The notes under the pieces are model-generated. The model saw nothing but the letters and a program-made list of their open reading frames with translations, had not been told where the DNA came from and ran no database searches. 64,000 nucleotides of DNA, taken from assembly GCF_000400505.1 (NCBI RefSeq), contig NZ_CM001857.1, positions 3,530,390-3,594,389 on the forward strand, read 5' to 3'. A program made the position numbers and the translations under genes. This document shows positions 28,801 through 34,432 of this stretch, one piece after another (positions within the stretch are counted from its first letter, which is position 1; each line of letters opens with the position of its first letter). Source of the DNA: Musicola paradisiaca NCPPB 2511 (GTDB taxonomy: Bacteria > Pseudomonadota > Gammaproteobacteria > Enterobacterales > Enterobacteriaceae).

Positions 28801-30270
28801 GGCCATGCGAGCCACGGTCGCTGGCAGGTAAAGGTCCGTTGCGTATTCAAACTCGCACAGGAACCCCTGTTCTTTGCTTTCACGAATAAACAGTGAAAGA
28901 TCAAACTTGGCGGTGGTCATTTCGCTACCGATGCGCGTCAATGTCAATCTCGGCAGTTCAAGCGCCGCAGGGGGCATATTCAGCAGAACAATGTGCACCT
29001 GTACCAGCGGCTGACGCGACAGATCCCGTTCCGGGCTTAATTCGGCGACGAGTTTTTCAAACGGCAGGTGCTGGTGCGCGTAGGCATTCAACGCGACGTC
29101 ACGTACCCGGTGCAGCAATGTTCGAAACGTGGGATCACCAGAAAGGTCGGTGCGCATCACCAGCGTATTGACGAAAAATCCGATTAAGCCCTCAAATTGA
29201 TGGTGCGTTCTCCCGGCGATGCCAGTGCCCACCACCATATCGTCCTGTCCGGTCCAACGCAGCAGAAACAGCTTGAAGGCCGCCAGTAGCACCATGAAAG
29301 GCGTGAGCCCTTCTTCATTCGCCAATTGGTTTATCGCACCGGATAATTTTGGCCCCAACGCGAACGGATGCTGCCGTCCTTCGAAACGTTGTATTGCCGG
29401 ACGCGGGTAATCGCTGGGGATCTCAAGAATGTTTGGCGCCCCCTCCAGTTGCTGACGCCAATACGCCAACTCAGAGGCAATGACCTCGTCGGTCAACCAA
29501 CGTCTCTGCCATAACACATAGTCGCCATAGTCAAAATCAATCGACGGTAACCTATCCGGCGTACCACCGATAAAGCTTGAATATAACGCATTGATTTCAC
29601 GTATGATGACGATCATAGACCAACCATCAGAGATAATATGATGGATGGTTAACAGCAAAACATATTCATCGGCAGCCAACTGCAACAACGTTGCGCGTAG
29701 CAACCTGCCGCGGGCAAGATCAAAAGGTTTCCTACCTTCTTCTTTGGCCAGAAGGTGAAGCAGCCCGTCTTGATCCCTCTCTTCACGCAGATCGATCCGT
29801 TTCAGGTCGACACGATAGGCAGGCTCCAGGCGCTGAACGACACCATCACCTCGTTTTTCAAACCAGGTGCGTAATACCGTATGGCGGCGAACCAGTGCAT
29901 CAAAACTCTTTTGCAGAGCATCAATATTCAGCTCGCCCTTTATTTTCACCGCATCGGAAATATTATACGCGGCACCTATCAGCCCAAGTTCCTCTAGAAA
30001 CCACAGTCGCTCCTGAGAATAAGACAACGGCAGTTCATCACCCTTGTCACGAACTGTCGTCAAGGGAGGGTAATCGGTAATGACGGTGTTTTTTATTTTA
30101 ACGTACTCAAGTATCTGCGCTTTGTTATTACGAACAGCAGCAAGTAATGGCGCCGGGAGCGCGGTGTCGCCTTCATTAAGAAATAAGCGCCCCTCTTTGA
30201 TCTGCAGATCGGCACCGTGCTCTTCAAGTTGCTGAAGGATTTCTCTGACACTATTTTTCGCAAGACTCAT
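16819..30270 (-). CDS. giant NRPS, TubC dock-C-A(nMT)-T-C-A(LLM)-T-E-C-A-T (4483 aa)
   Basis: Order with approximate key residues: TubC dock 1-55; C1 HHIISDGWS 208; A1 TSGSTGKPKG 690 with an N-methyltransferase (LEIGCGSG, ~1060) between A8 and A9; T1 ~1482. Then C2 HHIVSDGWS 1682; A2 TSGSTGQPKG 2155 with a luciferase-like flavin monooxygenase between A8 and A9 (~2430-2790); T2 LGGDSIQ ~2890; E HHLLVDGIS ~3075. Then C3 SHLIILDGWS ~3548; A3 TSGTTGWPKG ~4028; T3 LGGNSLN ~4417. Codes by eye: A1 D-A-S-T-I-A-A-V-C (Tyr-like), A2 D-I-L-Q-L-G-L-V-W (Gly), A3 D-A-T-K-V-G-E-V-G (Asn-like). So a predicted N-Me-Tyr, oxidised Gly and Asn are added. An E domain after a Gly module only makes sense if oxidation creates a stereocentre. 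No TE; the acidic C-terminal tail may dock with the 1570-aa NRPS. Confidence 0.95.
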   Translation of the reverse strand: MSLAKNSVREILQQLEEHGADLQIKEGRLFLNEGDTALPAPLLAAVRNNKAQILEYVKIKNTVITDYPPLTTVRDKGDELPLSYSQERLWFLEELGLIGAAYNISDAVKIKGELNIDALQKSFDALVRRHTVLRTWFEKRGDGVVQRLEPAYRVDLKRIDLREERDQDGLLHLLAKEEGRKPFDLARGRLLRATLLQLAADEYVLLLTIHHIISDGWSMIVIIREINALYSSFIGGTPDRLPSIDFDYGDYVLWQRRWLTDEVIASELAYWRQQLEGAPNILEIPSDYPRPAIQRFEGRQHPFALGPKLSGAINQLANEEGLTPFMVLLAAFKLFLLRWTGQDDMVVGTGIAGRTHHQFEGLIGFFVNTLVMRTDLSGDPTFRTLLHRVRDVALNAYAHQHLPFEKLVAELSPERDLSRQPLVQVHIVLLNMPPAALELPRLTLTRIGSEMTTAKFDLSLFIRESKEQGFLCEFEYATDLYLPATVARMAEQLTALLQAVTAAPGEKLSVLPFLTETERHNQLRLWSGVTPQSQEVRCVHEVISVEAAQDPLAIAVMDEEGLYCRQELEHRSNQLAHFLRQAGIGYETVVAVCLPTGIDLIVSLLAILKAGGTYLALDTRHPPKRLESIMAEAGAAVMITRRASYWPGVERQIATCIMLDEQAALISQCAKTPPKVSIPLDNLAYLVYTSGSTGKPKGVMLSHRGLSNLALHQSHAFHISASSRVLQFASIAFDASVSEIFTTLYRGATLCLMGRQGFQSIEKLATQMVELRISVVTLPPAILSQLADYRFPHLATLIVAGEACAPAVAVDWARHCRLINAYGPSEATVCATWGEYDGSGRPPPIGTPLANVHVYLLDASLAVVPVGAVGELYLGGVALARGYHRQPGLTAERFIPSPFIPGERLYKTGDLARFLPDGQLDFLGRNDTQLKIRGHRIELGEIHTVLLSLEGVKQAYLNVNDGVDGSQLFAYVVMNHDFTHKAAYHDALDDSVQQWARLFDATGDVLPPVSLQQPEGEDYRPGFVGWNSSFTGQALPLAEMQQWLENTVARISRYPSRRILEIGCGSGLILQHLLADSDYYLGTDISANTLAKLKKWAAQQGDSHRLVLQQSPADALADLPLGQFDTVILNSVIQYFPDGHYLLDVLTQALQRLQPGGRIFIGDVQHLKLSGVFQTALELYKSTEKRRVGELRQRVKDSLQASKELAVDPQFFAWLPAYFEQISAVDIQLKRGTADNELVNYRYDVVLHTAPAVPVTPQAVLHWPETSLAQLAAELQQASNLCVSLNGVVNQRLVRDVACVAMIENASADLTLAALCPTFTADVPLSEQPETYWALAEQYGFEAQIRWSATADPAQFDVLFIRNSPSQPVQLALTRSTVSEQELLTYVNDPLKYWKQQQASVRLREQLQERLPDYMQPSAIILLEALPLTISGKVDTNALPAPANLSERLAYVPAGTPTEQVVIGCWHDILVVEHIGAQDNFFALGGHSLLATRVITALQAHFSVELSLRDVFEHPSVALLAAHIDRLHLCDRSLPALVPYPKQEEMALSYAQERLWFLEQLGLSGPAYNIADALELNGNLNLAALEYSFDQLLQRHEILRTRFSERDGIAVQQIDDVWAPDIEVEDLSALPDPEALAFERIRQEALQTFVLEQGHLIRMKLIKLEPQRHILAVTLHHIVSDGWSISILINEISCFYRGYILGAIPTLPPLPVQYVDYAIWQRQWLKGEVLTAQLDYWKRNLAQASSYLALPYDRPRPAIQSFRGGLLDRPIGKSLSDALSALATRHAATPFMLFMSAFNVLLARWSDQNDIVVGTPVAGRTHKALEGAIGFFVNTVVMRTQIDGRLPFSALLRQVKETSLSAWAHQDLPFEKLVAELQPQRDLSRQPVFQYQLVFLNIPEQQLDLEGLTLTPASVGTATAKYDLTLYVSENAAGFLCQFEYAEDLFDRTTIERMAEQFDVLLRDISVHDEWPVDRLQLLTEREQRQLLLCFNDTARQEKSWQPLHRRLSEQARQRPEKVVLIVENRRYRWHEIDARSNQLAHYLMACGVKPETVVGLCMDRSFDMLIALLAIMKAGGAYLPLDPHYPNERLAHMLNDSGARLLLVRQKTLVPVARYHGQRIDVDLCHDEIALQPTTLPSVEILPWHLAYIIYTSGSTGQPKGVMIEHRALMNFMDSMCEAPGLDEDDILLAVTPVSFDISALELFLPLLQQATLAIADREVATAGDALLTYFTHINATVMQATPSTWRMLIAAGWGTDQPCKILCGGEVMDDELLRQLLKRGEVWNLYGPTETTVWSTRQRLVEGDDNAWLGGPLANTQVYILDDALSLVPIGGIGEMYIGGKGLARGYYQRPSLTAERFIPSPFVPGERLYRTGDRVRMNVNHRIEYIGRLDYQVKLNGHRIELREIESVLLRQPEVEQAAVMARYWNENANERRLVAYLRPANLEITDERLQQQMQFSLHFFADVESQDKREDIYSLYLAAAQRADALGFTAVWTPERHFTDIAAAFPNPATLCAALATATKHIALRAGSVVAPLHNPLRIAEEWAVVDQLSGGRAGVAFATGWFADDFVLAPEHFADRYAKMQHTIETVQRLWRGDAVLMKNGDGQEVPIRSRPQPFQRHIPVWATAASDPASFIDAGRRGFNILTAMFGLTFDELAENIAKYRQAREAAGFAREEGTVTVMLHTFVAASEQEARAIAAEPLARYFRSHVTLREQILRNSPIAVTVDKRDIDKLVEISVERFLHDSALIGSMDSCLAQVRRLKRIGVNEVSCLIDFGIASTTVLNHLPNIIALRHRLAADIDLEGLQRNLKTQLPDIMIPTEFVVMEEFPLTPNGKLDRASLPSPDWGCAVDAWMPPQNAIQARLVAIWSDVLRLERIGINDNFFALGGDSIQSIQIVARARKVGIYFEARQLFENQTIAQLAAVVSTTVEAYQDITPEPFPLLPIQQWFFEQTLTGASHFNLSLTLVCRRTLAVDPLKQALIALINHHDALRLIFSRRQGQWLQQYGETASDVSLDYHDLCALDAAEHVPAMAAIADRMQRRLSIADNTLIVVSLVECGSQQPQRLLLVIHHLLVDGISWRILLEDLQTLYQQIEAGKPPALPRKNLSLQGWVEKLQGYAFGAQIELERAFWRQLADQARTVAPLPVVGQRQVNLAQDSRMLTQRLSAGMTEKLVRDLPRVFNTKINDVLLTALLQTFMRWTRQPRLLLHLEGHGREDLFPQTDISRTVGWFTSLFPVLLDEEGLAADSPMALLRGVKEQLRRIPFNGLGYGILRYLGQDAQLQAFPSPEISFNYLGNLDAGQAEDGLFSLSEQPMGELRHPLQQREHLIDISGALTNGCLDIYWTYNRTLHDAQTINQLAVDFMHALEALVEHSQGQKMQYTPSDFPLLGWKQQDLDAAFSPFGSHENVEDAYPLSAMQQGILFHSLYSGDPSAYYVTLSCTLSGHVEPTLFQQAWREVILRHPALRTAIIAGESPLQVVLREADLEFQVVDWQHCSDDLLKRRMDALVVEDRQRAVNFARPSLMRIYLIKQAEKRYRLIWGSHLIILDGWSVPIVLGEVINRYQGWLNDVPVQLESVGAYRDYIAWLRRQDNDKAQAWWGEQLKGFTTPTQLGRHHHQRRAQVGQQGNVHQEYNQRFRADINRLEQFCQQHRITLNTLVQGVWAELLCRYTGCRDVIFGVTVSGRPAELPAIENSVGLFISTLPFRASFAATTPLIEWLLALQETQTQLFRYQYSSLVDIHRWSEIPDSSLLFESVLVYENYPTDKVTGTAAQEALTISDINNIERNSFPLTLVFNTGDALRLKWVYDSQHFEHSAILRLAEAFEFLLMQIVSAQEQTLASLRLFDEPNYQRLTQQFSTRTACQRVTTLTEPVHRAIARQAQRYPERIALVFRDATYSYRQLNNEVNQLARYLRLTGIAGGSRIGICMDNSSEMIIALLGVLKAGASYVPLDRYHPQARLAYMVNDAKPALIITDIAGRESVTKLGTSCFCLSDEKETLSAFSVEELGAIEPDGDDEAYVIYTSGTTGWPKGVSIGHAAFGNYVAHAVDEYLSLDNTSRSFASYVFLPLTFDASVTAIYAPLVAGKAIFISDANKTQPFSDIPRADAGFEFIKLTPAHLRLLQIKGERLENVDRLVVGGEALTANDLQQCAEIAVINEYGPTETTVGSTLFRTTAGKAEAKVPIGRPIRNVTHYVFNQVDGEIMLAPIGMAGELYIGGVGVALGYVNNAALTERRFITSPFNSKERLYRTGDRVCWREDGVLEYLGRVDRQVKLRGYRIEEEEIEAVIRAIDGVREAAVTLCNPHSEQAYLAAYVVMASDNVAEPAAVREQLQAALAHTLPRDLIPSRWSLLPALPLTRNGKVDYAGLAAMPPEEESPVALSSTLEIALAEIWSEVLEPSQIGASSRFFDLGGNSLNAMRIVVAIKKKYGVMMPIGSLLDNPSFNHFSAQFELLLMNAEAVSPSDGSEEMVGVSGVI

Positions 30271-30288
30271 ATTATTTCTTACCGAATA

Positions 30289-31515
30289 TTATTCTGAGTG
30301 TTGAGTGCCGCATCCGGCGCATGAAACGCTAAACGCCGTTTTAAGGGCATTCAATCTGTCAAGCCCCGCTAAAATGGTGTGATGCGCCAGACCAAAATCA
30401 AGCAAACAGGCGATTTCATCGACGCCGATGCGCTGCATTTTCAATACCATCTGTTTGCAATTCTCCGCTGTCCCCAGCAACGCGCGCGCGCTGAAGTAAC
30501 GTTCAAACATGTAGTTCAGCAGCACATCCCGATCGCCTTCCTGTTCATGGCGATATGCCGTCGTAAAACGGCTGTCATTTTTTATTTTTGCCTCTCCTGC
30601 AGCGACAAAAGCGTGCAGGTAGCGCATCATCGGCGCTTTTACCAGCGCTTTCACCTCGTCCTGGTTTTCGCCGATATAGGTATGCAACATGACTGTCACT
30701 TTGCCTGCTGCAGGCTCCCATCCATGTGCGGCACGCGCCTCGCGATACAGCGCAATTTTCTGTGCACATTCGCCGATGTCGTGATCCATCATTCCGGTTA
30801 AGACATTGAGGCCTAATCGACCTGCCGTGACAAAGGACTCATGGCTTAATGCAGTCAACCACACCGGCAATTCAGCCTGTATGGGCGAGGGATGAATATG
30901 CAGCGGTTGATTCGTCGAGGTAGAGACACAGAGGCGTTCCCCTCGCCATAGTTTTTGCAGGCGAGCAAGCGTTTCCAACATCAGCGTTTGACGCTGATCG
31001 AAGCGCTGCGGGCATGTGACAAAATCATCGGGGTTCCAGCCAGAGGCAATTGCGATTCCCGCACGGCCACCGCTCAGGTTATCCACCACGCTCCACTCTT
31101 CAGCGACCCGTTCCGGCGTATGCAGCGGCAACACGACACTGCCCGCCCGGATGTGAACACGTTCAGTGATCGCCGCCAGCGCGGCGCTCAACACGGAAGG
31201 GTTAGGGTACAGTCCGCCAAAATCCTTATAATGACGCTCAGGCGTCCATACCGCGTGAAAGTCATGCTGATCGGCGTATTTTGCCGCCTGTAACAAAAAA
31301 TCATATTTCTTTGCGACGGTATCCCCGCTCTCCTGAGCGAAAAAGAACAAGCTGAAATCCGTCTGCCGTGCGGCGCGAGCATCGATATCCACCGCATAGG
31401 GTTGCTGAACTGGCAAGTCGGTAATTTGCCCTTTGCGCTGTAGCAATCTTGTTTCCAGTAGCCGCCTTTTCGCTTCAGATAACGCCCCAACACGCTGTTT
31501 TAATATTTCCTTCAT
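30289..31515 (-). CDS. free luciferase-like FMN monooxygenase, paralogue of the domain embedded in the giant NRPS
   Basis: A 408-residue bacterial-luciferase-fold protein of the MupA/Atu3671-type subfamily. Shared signatures with the embedded domain include AVWTPERH, RAGSVV, EEWSVVDNLSGGRAG and VTVMLHTYI. The N-terminus (LSEAKRRLLETRLLQRKG) is not part of the flavin fold and resembles the short helical openings of NRPS proteins, so it may dock onto the assembly line. Reduced flavin must come from a separate reductase; none is in the window. The start codon overlaps the A-T stop (ATGA) behind CAGGAGG. The likely job is oxygenation of a carrier-bound residue; the substrate is unknown. Confidence 0.9.
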   Translation of the reverse strand: MKEILKQRVGALSEAKRRLLETRLLQRKGQITDLPVQQPYAVDIDARAARQTDFSLFFFAQESGDTVAKKYDFLLQAAKYADQHDFHAVWTPERHYKDFGGLYPNPSVLSAALAAITERVHIRAGSVVLPLHTPERVAEEWSVVDNLSGGRAGIAIASGWNPDDFVTCPQRFDQRQTLMLETLARLQKLWRGERLCVSTSTNQPLHIHPSPIQAELPVWLTALSHESFVTAGRLGLNVLTGMMDHDIGECAQKIALYREARAAHGWEPAAGKVTVMLHTYIGENQDEVKALVKAPMMRYLHAFVAAGEAKIKNDSRFTTAYRHEQEGDRDVLLNYMFERYFSARALLGTAENCKQMVLKMQRIGVDEIACLLDFGLAHHTILAGLDRLNALKTAFSVSCAGCGTQHSE

Positions 31516-33359
31516 GATGCCTCCTGAAAGAATTGCTTACGGCGAATGGTCTGAGCCAGTGCACTGAGGGTTTCAGCGTTATAGATCTCCGCGTTCTCAA
31601 TGATGACGTGCAGATGACGGCGAACCTCGTTGATAAGGCGGATAGCAATAATCGAATTGCCGCCATAATCAAAAAAGTTCACGTTTAGGTTGGGAATATC
31701 GGTGTCGAGCAACTGGCCGACGATCGTCAATAATCGCTGCTCAACGCTGTTGCTATCGCAATCCGTCGTAACCTGATCCAAGGCTATCTTGGCGGACAGC
31801 GCGCGATAATCCGTTTTGCCACCGGGCAGTGTCGGTAATGCCGACAATGGAAATAGCTGAATGGGAACCATGTAACAAGGTAGACGCTCGTTAAGGTGAT
31901 TGATGACCTGCCGTAGCGTTAAGGCATCGCTTGCAACATAAAATCCGTAAATTTCCGTCTGATCGTTATGCTCCCTATACACAACGGCGGCTTGAGCAAC
32001 CTCAGGAATCGCCTCTATAGCGGCCTCAATGTCCCCGAGTTCGATGCGGTGACCAAGCACGTTGACGCGTCGATCCTCCCGCCCGTGATAATGCAGTTGA
32101 CCATTTTTATCTCTCGACGCTAAATCGCCAGACAGATACAGACGCGAGCCATCGGTCGCGAACGGATTGGGACGAAAGCGATCAGCGGTCAGCGCAGGGG
32201 AGGCAAGATAGCCCAATGCCAACGCCTCTCCCCCCATACATAACTGCCCCACTGCATTTTCACCAAGGGGATGAAAATGTGCGTCCAACACCCAAGCCTG
32301 AATATGGTCAATCTCCGTTCCAATCGCCACGCGACCTTCGCCCTGTTGTGCTGTCGTCATGGTAAAGCACGTTGCCGTCGCCAAGGTTTCGGTCAAACCG
32401 TATTGGTTCAGTAATTGCGCCGCCGGCAGATGATGGAAAAACAGATCAACCAGCGCGCGGGAAGCACGCTCCCCGGTGGAGATCCAGATATTTAGTGATG
32501 GCAGCATGTTGCCCAGCGGCAGCCCACTGTTTAATAACAGCGTCAGATAAGCCGGTACTATGCATATCTGCGTAACCTGATGACGGGCTAACAGCGCCAC
32601 GACCTGTTCAAGATCGGTATAACGCTGGACATCAATAAGCACCACTGGCAGGCCAAATCCCAATGGCGCCCATACTTCCCAAATCGCGTCAATCGCGGTA
32701 TCGGGCATGACATGGGCAATGACCTCTTGCGAAGAAATCGGCTGTAGTGTCGCCATCGCGCCACAGCGTTTTAGCGATGCGCCGTGTGTCCCCAGCACGC
32801 CTTTCGGGGTGCCGGTAGAACCCGAGGTGTAAAATACCCAGGCGATATCTTGTTCTAACAGCGGAATATCAGGATCAACGGCGGGTAGCCGCGATGAACG
32901 GTTCTCGACCTCCGACCAGGTTAACAGCATCGTCCCCGCGACCGATTCGCCAGCACGCGTAAGCCCATCTTCAATAATGAGTGCGCATGGACTGGCATCG
33001 GCCAACATCTTGGCGCGCCTGAGGGCAGGAAGACCAGAGGCAAGAGGTATAAAAGCCGCCCCCAATTTCAACACCGCGAGTTGGAGCAGCACAAACATCA
33101 GTGATTTTTCGCCCTGCAGCGCCACCCGATGACCATAGCCGACGCCCTGTTCGGCCAACGCCTGCGCCAGCCGATTGCTATGCTCATCAAGCTGTGCGAA
33201 CGTGAGCTCGCCTTCTTCGGACATGAGGGCGAGCCGCTGCGGATGCCAACGCGCCTGATATCTGATCAGATCCGGTAGTGAACGGGGTTCGAAACCGAAT
33301 GCCGTGAGAGTAGCGCTATCCCCCAGCTTATCAAGAGAAGGCTCGGTCAGATTAATCAT
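31512..33359 (-). CDS. free-standing NRPS A-T didomain with beta-amino-acid-like pocket
   Basis: A 615-residue A-T protein: TSGSTGTPKG near 177, GRED at A8, then T with YGGNSII near 566. The pocket read by eye is I-D-W-C-I-T-Q-A-T. The usual Asp235 is absent and Asp sits at 236, as in the beta-alanine code VDWVISLAD, so a beta-amino acid is likely. The true start is ATG 33359, overlapping the previous gene's stop by 8 bases; upstream in-frame sequence belongs to the other reading frame of that gene. The protein has no C domain. It lies between two free flavin monooxygenases. The terminal C domain of the 1570-aa NRPS lacks an acceptor, and this protein may provide it in trans. Confidence 0.92.
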   Translation of the reverse strand: MINLTEPSLDKLGDSATLTAFGFEPRSLPDLIRYQARWHPQRLALMSEEGELTFAQLDEHSNRLAQALAEQGVGYGHRVALQGEKSLMFVLLQLAVLKLGAAFIPLASGLPALRRAKMLADASPCALIIEDGLTRAGESVAGTMLLTWSEVENRSSRLPAVDPDIPLLEQDIAWVFYTSGSTGTPKGVLGTHGASLKRCGAMATLQPISSQEVIAHVMPDTAIDAIWEVWAPLGFGLPVVLIDVQRYTDLEQVVALLARHQVTQICIVPAYLTLLLNSGLPLGNMLPSLNIWISTGERASRALVDLFFHHLPAAQLLNQYGLTETLATATCFTMTTAQQGEGRVAIGTEIDHIQAWVLDAHFHPLGENAVGQLCMGGEALALGYLASPALTADRFRPNPFATDGSRLYLSGDLASRDKNGQLHYHGREDRRVNVLGHRIELGDIEAAIEAIPEVAQAAVVYREHNDQTEIYGFYVASDALTLRQVINHLNERLPCYMVPIQLFPLSALPTLPGGKTDYRALSAKIALDQVTTDCDSNSVEQRLLTIVGQLLDTDIPNLNVNFFDYGGNSIIAIRLINEVRRHLHVIIENAEIYNAETLSALAQTIRRKQFFQEAS

Positions 33360-34404
33360 GTTTACCGCCTTTATTCCGTATAGGGGATAGGTCGTCTTCT
33401 GACGTCGACAACAGCGCCCTGGCAAGCGTGAACACCTGGGCGATTTCCACCAACTGCTCACTCTCCTCGGGAAGGTCAATGATAAAGCTGGTGGTCCCCT
33501 GGCGGACAAGCCGGGCAACCATACCGGCCATGCTGCGATGATCCTGTACCACGTAGGGACAATCAGCCCTGCCGTTTTCAAAGGGCGCGATCCAGTAGCC
33601 GTCCGCTACGTCAGTGGCATGGGTTTGTTGATATAAATGGTTTTTCCACTGAGCGTCGGTATATTTCATGCTGTACGCAACCACCTGTTGCCCAATCTCA
33701 TCCGTGAGAAACAGCCGGTGCGCCTCACGCCAGGCGTCAGTGACGCTGGCCTTTGTCACCATCCCCAGATAAACGCCCCCCCGCCCCAGTGGATTCTCCA
33801 ACTGTGGGGAGATCATCGCGACCTGATCACACCCAAGGGCTCCTGCAACCTCTTGCGCCCTCGCCGAATGGCCTGAAACAAAAAAACCGGGTTGCAGTGC
33901 CTCGGGCAGAAAAAGCGGTAATTGCAGATCCTTCAACTGATAATACTGTCCGGTAAAACTGTGAGGACGGCGTGAGGACAATAGGCTACGCACGCAGCGC
34001 GTATATTCCAGCAATCGCGCATAACGACACTGATGATCCGCCCCGACGTCTCCCAAAGCGTCGTGTGCCGCCAGAGAAGCCCCGGCGATAAGGTTGATAT
34101 AGACCCGCCGCTGATACAGATAAGAAAGCGTAGCAATGGCGCGCGCCGCACTAAACGGGTGCATATAGACCGGGTTAAGCGCGATAAACGGCGAAAGCCT
34201 TGTCGTGTCTGCAGCAACCTGCGCTGCAGCCAGCCAAGGATCAATCGGGGTATCATTGCCGACAAAAAACAGCATGCCAGTAAAGCCCAACCTGTCGCAC
34301 TCCTGTGCCTGAAACTTGAGATTGCCGGTGTAAGTCTGAAGATCCGTATGCCGTGATACGACCGTAAAGACGTTAAACGCACGATCTGCTGCGTTGATTT
34401 CCAT
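33352..34404 (-). CDS. LLM-class flavin-dependent monooxygenase (SsuD-like)
   Basis: A 350-residue luciferase-fold oxidoreductase more like alkanesulfonate monooxygenase SsuD than the neighbouring 408-aa protein. Features seen are FTVVSRHTDL at the N-terminus, YQRRVYINLIAG, and the late GTTSFIIDLPEESEQ. The ATG at 34404 is preferred over TTG 34413 because a purine-rich site (GAGGGTTGGGG) lies just upstream. It lies 28 bases after the PKS stop and overlaps the A-T gene by 8 bases. It probably oxidises a pathway intermediate or a free amino-acid precursor; the substrate cannot be told from sequence. Confidence 0.88.
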   Translation of the reverse strand: MEINAADRAFNVFTVVSRHTDLQTYTGNLKFQAQECDRLGFTGMLFFVGNDTPIDPWLAAAQVAADTTRLSPFIALNPVYMHPFSAARAIATLSYLYQRRVYINLIAGASLAAHDALGDVGADHQCRYARLLEYTRCVRSLLSSRRPHSFTGQYYQLKDLQLPLFLPEALQPGFFVSGHSARAQEVAGALGCDQVAMISPQLENPLGRGGVYLGMVTKASVTDAWREAHRLFLTDEIGQQVVAYSMKYTDAQWKNHLYQQTHATDVADGYWIAPFENGRADCPYVVQDHRSMAGMVARLVRQGTTSFIIDLPEESEQLVEIAQVFTLARALLSTSEDDLSPIRNKGGKHD

Positions 34405-34432
34405 ATTCCCCAACCCTCATTTACACAGCGCG

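Noticed and set aside
33360-33581. N-terminal extension of the free A-T protein
   Set aside because: This frame lies inside the upstream monooxygenase gene and reads as its shadow; ATG 33359 with an 8-base overlap is the sensible start.
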